Shown: positions 24,349 through 36,500 of the stretch, piece after piece
Layout of the letters: every line of letters begins with the position of its first letter
Position numbering within the stretch: position 1 is the stretch's first letter
Origin: Lepisosteus oculatus
Lineage: Eukaryota > Chordata > Actinopteri > Semionotiformes > Lepisosteidae
NCBI RefSeq assembly: GCF_040954835.1
Contig: NC_090712.1
Coordinates: 6,829,284-6,893,283, forward strand
DNA: 64,000 nucleotides
Direction of reading: 5' to 3'
The notes under the pieces: model-generated
The model's input: the letters and a program-made list of their open reading frames with translations, nothing else
The model's database searches: none
What the model was told of the DNA's origin: nothing
Program-made: the position numbers and the translations under genes

Positions 24349-24527
24349 TCAGTTCCGAGGCTGCGAATTGAATTCCTGGCAGATGTTTTGTATGATTTTG
24401 GGCACAAACTTGTAGAGGTTGTCGAACTCATCGACGAAGAAGGAGTGGTCTTTGTCGGGGTCGGTGGCGATGTACTGAAGCTCATCTTGCGCTGCCCAGG
24501 CGATGCCGACAGAGTACGCAATCACAC
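24349..24527 (-). CDS. VIT: VIT last coding exon
   Basis: Acceptor GCTCGGTCAG. Encodes VIAYSVGIAWAAQDELQYIA, DHSFFVDEFDNLYKFVPKII and QNICQEFNSQPRN, then a TGA stop at 24351-24349. This is the end of VWA2 and the conserved vitrin C-terminus. Confidence 0.97.
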
Positions 24528-27500
24528 CTGACCGAGCGAGACAGAGCTTATTAATCCAAAGCTTCACAGTCCAGTGGTGAAATTGGGAATATTTTTCTCT
24601 ACTGACCTTTCTTTTTACTATTTTGCCTTACCTTATTCCCAACTAAACTATCACAATAGTTCTTAAAATGTTCTACTACTGTATATATCATTGCACAGCT
24701 GTTTAAGTCAGTTATTTAAACTTCTGCCCGATTTAACTTGTTTAATAAGGGCAAGACAGAACCCGTTAATCAAAAGCTTCACACCCTGGTGGCAAACAAG
24801 GAACATGTCTTTCTCAGCTGACCTGCTCCTTATTGACTCAAGCTTCTTCATACTGTATGTCTGACAATGACAGCCTTGTAATCATATAAAGTATGGGTAA
24901 AGTTTGCTCTCCATTTGTAGTCTGCCCCGACAGATAAGTAGTATTTAATAAGTAACTATTTAATAAAGCATCAAGACTATATTGGAGATGAAGTTATTTT
25001 ACAAAGAGTAAGGTATATATGATGTGTCGGGTGAACATCAAGAGATCTAAAAATGAATGCAGTTTTCAATACTACTAAATACTCTCCTGTTATCTGTAGG
25101 TTTGTTGTAAGGCTGTCTCCCCGGCAGCACGCCCTCTCCCCTCCAGCTCCTCTTACCTGTGCGGTGAACCGCCAGCGCCGGCGCGCGGACGTCGTCGTAG
25201 GAACGCCCGTCGGTGATGACGATCATGATCTTGCGCTTGTTGGGCTTGGACTTGCTGAACAGCTGTTCCGCGGCGTAGGTGATGGCGGCGCCTGTGCTGG
25301 TGCCCCCGCTCCAGTAGTCGATGCGCTTGATGGCGTTGAGGAGCTCGGGCTTGCTGTCGTACTGGCCGAAGGCGAACTCCAGCCGCTGCTCGTAAGTGTA
25401 CTGTACGGCGCCCACCCGCGTGTCCGTGTCCGAGATCTCGAACTCCTTGGTGATGTTGGCCACGAACTGCAGCACGGTACGGAAGTTGCTGGTGCCCACG
25501 CTGCTGGAGCCGTCGATGACGAAGGCGATGTCGTTGGCGTTCAGGCAGGTCTTGCTGCAGACCAGCCTGTCCGTGTCACAGACTCGCTTCACCAGGGGCT
25601 GCAGGGTCTTCCGCAGCCCGAACCAGCTGGGAATGCTGAGGGAGAAGAAGCCGCTCGTCCGACACACAGCCTGGGTGGAGGGGACAGAGAGGACGTTGTT
25701 GAGATGGCCGAGGCAGTTATTCGAAAAACCCGTAGGAACATCGTAAGCAACTGCTCTGTTGGATAAAATCTTTTTTTTATTATTTTAACTCAATGATTTT
25801 AATCCACATTCAGCATCAGAAGACTGTGAAAACAGTACGGCTCGGGGATTTAGGTGTAATCTGTTGACATTTCCATATCACCTTCTTTCTCACTGTGCAG
25901 TCTGGTCTAACCATACACAAATACAATGTGTGGATGTTAATCACGCCAGGCCCCACAAGAACTGTGGGGCAAGAAAACTTGCAATGCGCCCATTAATAAG
26001 AGCAACCCTCTAGATAACCGGGGCTCTCTTTTTCCAGCTGCACCTTGTCGACAAAGTTTGGCTCCACCACGTTTTGCTTCTCATTCTCGTCAGGTCCCTC
26101 GATGGTAACGAAAAAGATGTTGATTCCCGACTCCCTGGCCAGACGCGAGGCCTCCTCAACTTTGTCCGTGGGCCAGCCATCCACCAGCACCACAGCAACG
26201 TTAGGCGCCCCTCCGCGGTTCCCACTGGAGTCGCTGAAGAAGTGCTTGTTGATGTAGGTTAAGGCCTTGCCTGAGGAAACCCAGAGGAAGATTTAACAAG
26301 GTGCTGGGAAACCCACTCCCCTTCTTGGCAGCCTCTTCCAGGGATCTATCTTTAAACGGGTCCTCATCTAAAATGTTTCACCCAAATGAAATGGGGCTGT
26401 CCATGCACACCACCATTGAGTATCACTCACCCACATTGGAGAGCCCCCCCTTCTGGACTATCTTTTCTATTGCTGGCTTCACGTCTCTGGAACTGGAGTA
26501 AGTCTTGAGGCTAAATTCAGTCATTGGGTCATCCCTAGAGCAAAAAAAACAAACCCCAAAATGTGTGTGCATAATTCTGGTTTCTGTTTATTAAAGAGTG
26601 TCAGGTTTATGAGTTTGGAAGATTTGGTTGTCTTTTGGCATGACTAAAGCCTATAAGTCAAGCACTTGAATTTTGCCATGGAAGTTATCAACACATCTTG
26701 ATTCAGTCTGATGTTTCTGATGTTTTCTGACTCCCTTTTAATTCAGATTAAGAAATCTTTAATGAGTGTAAAGAAAACCTGTTTACTAAATTTTCTAACT
26801 TTTCATTTTCAAGGGGAGTGTTAGTATAAAACCTACAGGAGCACACATCATTATTGGTTCACTTAAAAACATTAAATATTTCTCTGTAAGCTCCAGTGCA
26901 TGACAAAAGAATCTCCATAAATATCAAATTCTTAGGCCTTGGAAGGAGATATAACTTAATGCTTTTCCACACAACTAGATTGCCACAGGCATGTTAATGT
27001 AGATATTTGCTTTGTCATCTGTTTTGTCACTTTTCAGTGTTATATCAAACGCAGTCATAGATCTACTGTATAGCAGGAAACAATCAGTGCAGTAAACCGA
27101 CTTACTTGGAATTTAGGGTTTACTGTAAACAGAATAAAGCATGAACAGCTGAAGACATCCTAGAGACCTGAAGAGCTATGGAAAATCTCTTTATTTTCAG
27201 AAATTGTTTAGGTATGGCTTCTCTTATGCTGAAGCCCAAAGAATTTGTGATCATGTATTCATTCCAAAATTCTGTCCAGGGCTCTTGAGCAGAGACTCCT
27301 TCGACAGACACTAAAACTACACCATAGGTCCAAATATTTTTACCCATATTGGATGATTCCCATCATAGGACCTGCAATTCCAATGTTGAGAACCTGAGAC
27401 ACTTCGGCCAGGAAATCCTTCTGGATTTTAAAACGACGCTTCCCTATGCTCCAGCTCCCATCCATTAGGAAAGCAATATCCACTTTGCAATCTGCAGGGA

Positions 27501-30500
27501 CATGACAACACCGAAGAACAAGACGCAATCAAAAAAGCCACAAGAGGGTACCGAGAGTAGAGAGTGAAGACAGAAATACGTTTCAGAAATGAATTAGCTC
27601 AAGGTTGAGAGCTGATTGGCCGCAGACAATTGCTTAATACTAAAGCAAATGCATTCATTTCACATACTTGGATCTCCCTGAGAAACTGTTTCTGTCACTC
27701 TGGGGATCAGTTCCTGTTCTTGTGCACCAATGCCTGGGGGAAGATGATGACATTAGAGACAACACAGAAAAACTGTACATGATTCTGAACAATCTGTTTA
27801 TTTTACCACTGTTTCATGGTGTCACAACACATGATATCTCAATAACACTGCTTTACATAACTGTACTTTTAAGGATATGTGAAGTCTATACAGTACTGTA
27901 TGTACTGTATATAATATACTATAAAGAGCAGGACAGTAAGTTTATTAAATTAGCTTATAGAGTAATTAGCGAAAATAGTGTTATGTTCTTGTAAGTAAAT
28001 GAGTGCTTGACAACTCACGAAAAAAAAGATTGAAGCAAAATTTGTTGCAAGCTTTGGAGCTTCTTAACAGTTAGTTTCAGTTTGCAACCACTCCTTTTTC
28101 TTCACATTCCTCTTATTTTTAGACTCTAAACACACTGTTGATTGTGGTTTATGTGCCCAAAAAAACAGCCTAAATTGCTCACCTGGAAAAATAAAGACTG
28201 CTACGAAGTGGTTTCAAACACTTTAGGACTTTTGTGCATGCCAACTTTAATGCGTTATAGAAATCTTCTTGGATTAAGGAAATGTTCTATACAGTTGACT
28301 CTTTCCACACGTATAATGAAAGGGAGGCTTTGCAAAAATATATCTAGAGTGGTTTGCCTCTATGAAAGTCTTTTATTTTATTCTTTACAAGTCGGCATGC
28401 TCCTATATTCTTCGGGGCTCTTCGGCACTCAGTAGGAAAACACCCCGGTCAAAGCCAGTTCTTTTTGTTGCGGGAGTTAGGCTGTTACAGTATCAATCGA
28501 CCCTACCTGTGTTGAAAGGGTTTACTTCAGGTTTCCAGGCATCAAAGGGCTCAACTGTTTCGAAAATATTAAATATTTGATTTGTTACCAAATTTGTGAC
28601 ACGTTTGAAAAGTACATCCAGAAAAGGCCTCTGGGGGTCAAGTCCAAAACTTTGCACATCCTGCACAAATAACCGGATGCTGTACAGCAGAATATGTGCA
28701 GATATACTGTACGTATATTTATGTTTGTCAAACATAAGTCATCTACAATATAAGTTTATATAATGAAGGTGATGAGGTCAGGCAGATGGTTTATTTTTTT
28801 TAGTCCAGCAGCAAACAAGATATTACTCAGTTTACTGTAAATCCAGCAAAAACGTTATACCAGACAGTTTGTTTAGTACTGAAGAAATACATATGATGAT
28901 AAGAAGAAAAGGCAAAGTTAAAGGTCACATTCAATGTTATCTCTGCATTTACTATCCAAAGAGCTTTACTATTAATCAAATTCCATTATACTGAACTTGC
29001 CTGTATATAACGGAATTTGATTAACAGTAAAGCTCTTTGGATAAAGATAGAAGCCAGATGATTCAAATGAGATTAGTATGACTCAACAGAATTTAAAAAA
29101 AAAAGTTTATTTTGCCTTTGTTATTCTTCAGTAGAGGAAGTTTTGTTACCTACCTGTACCTTGTGAGTGAGTTGTCTCTGGGATGATTTTACGATTTGTG
29201 TCTTGTTCTCCAAATCTGGTGCCTAAGAATAGTTTTAAAAAAAACTAAATGTTACACTGACTCCTAAACATCCAAAATCTTGCTTTAATACTTAGAACCA
29301 CAGGAAAGTACAATACATTTTTTAAAAGAAAACGTTTAAAAAGCATTTTCTAGCACACATATTCTATTTTTTGTGACATTATAAACAAAAATGTTTTGTC
29401 ATAAAACCAAGAACAACAGTAAAGCAAATCAGACAGAACACAGTCATACAAAATAATAGAATACTTTTCCCAATTTATCAAAAATCTGCAAGGCAATTAG
29501 AGGCGTTAAAGCAGCATTAGTCTTAATGATGCCATTACTATTGTTAAATGCAAGGTCAGTTATTATTAAATACACACTGTGTATTTTACGGTGTAGCATA
29601 AGAATACACAATTTATGAAATATGTATTTTTATATATTTCTGTGACAATGTTACTGTATTTATTACATTATATAAATATTAGAGTTATCAAGCTGAAATG
29701 TTAACCACTGTAAAAAAAAAGTACTAAGATGTGCTTTATTACACCAAAAAAATCCTCACACTAAATTTGTCAGAGGAAACAAATTATGTTTAAATATATC
29801 AGATATTTAAGTTGCTGCAAATAATTGTACACAGTCCAGCATTACGCACTTTTTTCATCAGTCTTCTCTAATCCGTAAAATGCCGATTTATATTTACAGT
29901 ACTTCCTACAATTATAACCATTTCCGTTTCAACACAAACACTGAGAGGCATTAAAATACAACAGATTGGTTTCAAATACTCATTTGTTGCATTTGTAATG
30001 CTGCTAATATATTATATATAAACACTGTATTTAACTAAATATATGACAGTACCATTTGTTAATCCTAATACCTGAAATAAGAAGAATATGCATGGAAAAT
30101 CATGTGGATCAGGCTCTTGCAAGACGATCCCATTAACAGTCCCAATAAATACATTTCAGATTTATAACATTTATAACAAAAAACATTTGCTGAGGGGATT
30201 GTTCACAGGAGCTCCACAATATATTGAATTTAAGTTCTTTTTTCAAGTAATAATAATTGCTTGCATTTGTATTTGCAATTTACATCCCAAAGAATAGCAG
30301 GGGGGTTTATTCACGGTATAGGGTACAGAAGGTGAAGGGCAGCACCTCCTGGTTTGATCTTCCCTTTCATTGAAAAAACATTCCTTCTTACCGTACTGTC
30401 CAAGAAACCAGCGATCAAATTCAGAGGTAGCAGGTCTGGGGCTCTGAGCTAAATAAAAACACCAGATCATTTCACTTGATTTTTCTTGTCTTGTCGCCCA

Positions 30501-33500
30501 AGTGAAGATGCCCTTGCAGATCCACATAGATCACTCATGGAGACTGAAGCCATGCAGTACCAGTAGGCCATGCAAAGGGTTAAGTCTGTCAAGTAATATT
30601 CCAACGAAAATGAATCGATTCCCAGTCTTTGTTGCATACAAAGCATGCACTCAGGCTGCAAAGTTTTGGGATTGAGTCTACCCAACTGACATGTCTTTTA
30701 TGTGAATACAATACTCACTGAAAGACTGGATCGAACACTGCAGACCCACACTGCCTCCTTGACAAACATGACTTTTATCCCTTCATTATTGAGAAAGATA
30801 CTTATTCCTGGTGGAGATCAACGCCTACCCTGGAAACCCTACACATGGACCGTTCTGGGATGCCAGTTAACTCAGAGGAAGTTGGAAGGAGACTGGGACA
30901 CCCCGGGACAACCATGCAGACTCCACACAGAAAGCACACCAAGTCAGAATTGAACCCAGGACCCAAGAGGCATGAGGCAACAGTGCCATCTGCCGCCATG
31001 GACTCGTTTACTAATTATTACTACCCAACAGGAGATAAATGTGCATGATGCGTACATCAGAATCACAGTCAGCACAGACCACAAAGCTATCAACTGTCTT
31101 TGTGCTATGTGTCCTCTATTCTCAGTCCTTACCTGGTGTGTCATAACCTTCCGATTCAGTCCATGTATAACCAGAGTCAGGGGCCGCATAACTAATATCT
31201 AGATACAGAGATTGAGAGTCATTCACTGTGTCTCATGATAGAAGCAAACTGCACAATAGCATCATATTTACTCATTATTATTTAGACTTTTATGTTTGAA
31301 GTTCTGGAAATTAGTGTTAATTTATATTTTTATTTAAATGTTTTAGTATCTGGTATTATATATATTTAACTTTTTCAACTGCAGTGTTCCTACACTCTAA
31401 TCTAATATTCTTTTTATAGTAGATTTCTTAATCTAACATCTTACATAAACATGGAAAACCATTGATGTTTTAAAAGACAAACATCTTATTTGTAAATGCT
31501 TTCTTTCTTAAACTCCTTGGATATTATTTCCACCAATACCTGTTGGCCGTCTATATCCATTCTGCCAGGTTGGTCTTTGGTAAGAGTGGTGCCAGTCCCT
31601 TCTAGTAAAAGCTGCATGGGAGATTAAAAGCTGCTTTTGAAGCAAAATATTAAAACAAGCAAACTCGTGATTATAGCATGCGGTGTCCTGTTTCAGGAGA
31701 TACCTGAAGCCATTCAGTTAAAAAACAATGCCAATTTACAAATAAGAACAGGGCAAACAAAGGAATGCAAACATGCAAGCTAGCATCTTTTCGTCTGAAA
31801 CAGCTCATTTGTTAAAGTTTCTTGTGTGAACTCCTTAAGGATGGCTAGCTAGGCTTCCAAAGTATAAGGGAAAAAAGCATGAACAATTCTTCTGAAAGCC
31901 TTCATATAATGCTCTGAGGGGAAAAAAAGCATTCGGTTAAGTTGTTTTTTATGAATAATCATACAGGATAGCTACAGGCAATTTGCCGATACTTGTCATG
32001 TATGTTTATTTTGAGTGCCAGGCATTTAATAAGAGTATCAGCATTTTAATGAAACTCAATGAGAAATGTGTTCTAGACTGCCCAGTTCAAACCTTGCTTC
32101 CATTGAGCCTAACATTTTCTGTTTTATTATAACCTACTTTAGTCAGAAAAGGGCATAATTTAGGATTGCTGTTTAAAATGTTTTCCATACAATCATAAAA
32201 TAGAGTCCCTGCTGTTATTGTTCTATATATCCTATCCTCCCTGTTAAAGATTCCTCTCTTGGTTTAACCCCTCAAACAGCTAAACCCCACATACTGTATC
32301 AGCTTGAAAATATTCTCACGAATATATGTATCCTTTTCATCATCTGCAGCCATTATCCATCTGATAAAGGCTTCTCCCACATGGAAGACGTGTTAACCTG
32401 ATCCAGTTTAGCCCTTCTTCACAGCCTTAAGCTGTTGGTAGTTTAAATAGGCTTGCTGAATTCCAGAACTAAGTTGGGAGACTGTCCTACTATACATTCT
32501 TCCAGAAGCTCCTCTCTCCAGCCGTTTTCCTATATCATACTGCTCCAACGCACATACTGGGGTCATTGGACCTTCTTACTTAAGAGGCTTCATTAGTCTC
32601 TTGGGAGCGGGTGAAATATTTTCTTTGTCCAACATTGACCTGTTCCACTTTCCACTTGTCCAGCCCTTTGGCACCTCAGTGTCGCGACTAATAATGATGC
32701 CACACAGTTCTGTTTGTGCTCTAACTCATTTGTTTCCTTTTCATAGCATTATTATTCCAAGCATGTATTTTACCATCAGTATTTTACATCCTATAGCATC
32801 CTATAGTTATTAAGTTTTTGCATTCAAGTCCAAGTTTCACCTCCCTATCTAAATTCACGAAACGCACATTGACCAAAAACCTTTTCTTTAGGGGAAAAAA
32901 ATGTTACCTCCTTCGAATATTTGATTTCCGAATACCTATCTAACACCATTGTAAGATATAATTTTGACTATTGAATATGTTTCTTTTGTATTTAATAATT
33001 GCATTAGTTTTGAGAGAAACAGAAAAGTTTAAGAAAACAAAGTACAGTACATGTGTATGGACAGCCTACAGCTCCACTAAAATCTTGAAGGCACCCAGAT
33101 AAAAAGCTTTTTTTGGTATAAAGAAAGCACTTTGACACAGACCAAGACCGAGAACAGCCGAGCACGTGACAAGAATGCCACAAAGTTCACGGGGTGAAGT
33201 TTAGCTCTGTGTAAAGTTTCAGTGCAGCTGACACCTTCAAACTCAGCAGCCAAAGTCAGCAACCAAAGAAAGAGAGAGGCTTCGCTTCCCCACATGATAG
33301 TCATGCTATCTAGTCAATCGTGCTCCATCCTAGATCCCCCCTTTCATGAACAAAAAGAAGAGCCGCGTTTGACAGGAACTTGCAAAAACACCTCTGTGGA
33401 CAATACAGACCGGGGCAGTTAGTGAACCATACATGTGTGCAGACAGCAGCAACCACAGCCTCCCCAGAGATTAGAGGGTATAACAGAGTGGGAGTGAGTG

Positions 33501-36500
33501 AATAAGTGAAGCACAGAGTCATTGTTTGTGCTCCTCCATGCCCTCAGTCCATACAAGCAACTGTATATACAGTAGTCCTGGGGGCAAGTGTATGAGTGCA
33601 CTGACCTGTAGACTGAGCATTAGACTTGTTATCTTACGGCTTGGATATTTTAGATAAAAAGAAACAAAAAAACTTACGCTCAGGAGTCTACACAATCCGC
33701 TGACTGAGGGATACAAAGCTTTAGCCTCCAAATTTCAGACTCCGCTATTAAATAGTATTAAGTAGTTTCAAGCAGCTGAAGTCTTCAATTTATGCGCTGG
33801 CTATGGTCTGTTTATTAAATGAAGAGTTATTTTATTGTCATGTTTGGCTTATGATTGCTTTTTAGCGGGTGGCCTTATTCAGGGCAATAGCAATAAAATA
33901 CCTCAAGTAAAAGAAAAGGATTTGAATCCTAATAGCTTATTAATTCAACTAATAATGATCAGAGTAAAATCAGAGTAAAATAATGTCCATTGAGCAGTAA
34001 GAAACATGGAGGTAAGGAATGACTTCTTACAGCCCAAAAAGAAAGCCATTAAGCGGAGTGCAGCATCGGCTGGTGGTGCAAGAGAGATCACAGGTGCCGT
34101 CTGAACGGATCAAGTCTTGAGGAGACGCAGAAAGGCGGCCGGGGGCAGCACAGATCCGATTTCAGTATCCAGCTCGTTCTCCCGCCGCGGCTCCAGGGAC
34201 AAGAAGGAACAGGCCCCGGAGCTGGGCGAACGGAGACCAGGAACAGGCTGAGGTGGAGGAGGAGGGGGGGGTCAGGAGGGAGTACAGAGATTGGGGGGAC
34301 TGGAGATGAAGTGGGGGAGGGCGTGCATCAAACAGACAACCTTGTGTCACTACCACTGACTTTCAACATCACCGCCCGTCCCTCTCCCGCAGAATTTGCG
34401 CCTTTTTTCAGGGATTTAAGAAGAGTGAAACCCATAAAAGTTTGAGAAAACCCCCTCGGTCCTCACATAAGCAGCAGCAGCTAAGAACGAGCGCTTTGAA
34501 ACAGCCGGGAGACAACGGAGGGATGGAGCAGCAGGGCGGCACGAGGGGAGCGAGGAAGAGAAAGGACCCGGGCGAGAGGCTGAGGAGCGCAGGCAGGGAG
34601 GCCAGCCAGCAGGGCCTGAGCCAGGGAGGAAGGGGCTGGAGGCACTCCTCAGCAAGAAGAGGCGACCGTGGGCCAGTGCAGAATAAAAATGAGAGGTCTC
34701 TGTCAAGAAGGACACCAAGGTTCTTGCTAGAGGAAGGGAAAACATATTACATTTAAATACAATATATAAGTATTATAGCACATACACTTGGCTCTGTCAA
34801 AGTCATTCCACTTAAGTGTTGAAGTCCTAGTATAACAGATTAGATGGTTATTGTTTGTCATGGTGCTTGCCTTTGCCTAGTGCAAATCTGACATCAAGCT
34901 ACCCTTTGGAATTAGATACTGGTGAGTGAAGGCAAAAAGAACTATCTGCTTCTAAGGACTAAGTTATTAGTCATTCAAGTTATTTTTCCTGTGAGTAAAG
35001 ATTCGCTAATAGTACTGAGAATACTGTACAAGGTACTCAAGGAACGTAATGGGTCATTTAAAAAGAAATTAAAACGTGTAGGCACAGCTTAGTTTGAACA
35101 GGGTAGCAGAAACTGAGTTCTCATTAGAATGCTATCACATGAGATACTCCTAAATGAGGCAGGCAAACCTAAATCAAAAGCAGTAGGGGACAAAACCACT
35201 TTTTGCAGCTCACAAGCATGCTATATTTACAGTAGCAAGCATTCCTGCAATACGTGTCAGTACTCATAATTAATGCAGGGAAAGTTCAAATAATCTTGGA
35301 CGGAAATAATGCAGTACTAGCACAGTATATGAAACTATTTAAATACGATTTTATTAATTGTCCTAGTTATCAGAATCAGTTTAGGGTTTATTACCTATGG
35401 TTAGTTAGTTTTAAGTGTGAACCAGGTAAAAGTTATTGATCACAGTGCAACCGCTGCAGTTAAATAGTATGCCTTCTGATGGAGAGGATTTTCAAACACT
35501 TACTGGGGTGGGACTGCACAGCTTGTTGGTTTCTCTCTGTAGCGGAAAGCTGAACTCTGTTATAAGCTGATTTTCAAGAGGAAAAAAACAAAAGGAGAAA
35601 CCTGAAGATTTGAATCTTAAAAAAAGAATTACTAGGAGATGAATATAAAAAGTATCTAAGAGACTACTGTTGCTTTCCTGCTACAGAAAATATATTCTGT
35701 TTTTCACAATATGTTTTTAGTATTATTATGTTCTGGGACATTGGAAAATATCTAAGCAATCACTCCAAAACATCTTTGTATTTGGATCGGTTTACATCAG
35801 TGTGAGTTCAAAGAAAGACAGACGCCGTCCTTCATTAGAGAAGACAGAAAGAAAGTGACTTACCTGGATTAGCAGGGGCTCCAGACTGTCTTTTATAGGT
35901 ACTTATTGGGTCCTGCCGGCGAAAACCTATACACAGTCATTATACAGTATTAGTAAAGCACTAGTGGACTGGCAGCAGATTTCTACTTTAGGAACAAAGA
36001 TATTATTCTTATTCCAGAACTGATGAGACAATGGCCTGTGATGTATTATCAATGTCATCTGGTTTAAGGATGTTATATAATGCAACCTGCCTTTCACCTC
36101 TTGTGTGGGATGTGCACCTATCTACACCTGAGCACCGCTTTTCACCATGTATTTGTCAGTGCTAATGGGTTTTAAAGCTCTCAAAGCCAACAGATGTGGC
36201 CCCCAGTGTGTACAGCAGCAGAGCAGTCAAAAAGAACCATTGCAGGATAGCTGAGGCAGCTGTGATCGACTGAATAGACCGATTGGAAAAACAGCTCTGC
36301 ACATACAGCACAAAGAAAAAACACTGCAGTGCAAGGTTTCATTCAGCAATCTGTGAAAAACAGAATAAAATACTTAACAGTGAGGTTGAAGGAAAAGCCA
36401 GAAAAAAAAATCTAATTTCTGTGGGCATCCGTTGTGAGAAATAAACGCTGGCCTAGTTTGTGCCATATGCAGAAAAGACATCGGCGTATTTCAAGCGTGA

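Noticed and set aside
25053..25766. A 237-codon plus-strand open frame
   Set aside because: It lies opposite the large VIT VWA exon and exists only because that exon is GC-rich; no domain is visible.
26440..26455. A frameshift in VIT VWA1
   Set aside because: An apparent shift came from miscounting the C run; with seven C the frame reads KGGLSNVG as expected.
28953..29043. A microRNA precursor
   Set aside because: The stem is too perfect and the loop large, with no known seed recognised; MITE or plain palindrome is likelier. Kept as a hairpin finding.
35864..35915. Acceptor GCCGGCAG for the VIT linker exon at 35.9 kb
   Set aside because: In the required phase it runs into a stop after a few codons; the acceptor 11 bases earlier stays open and matches the vitrin linker.
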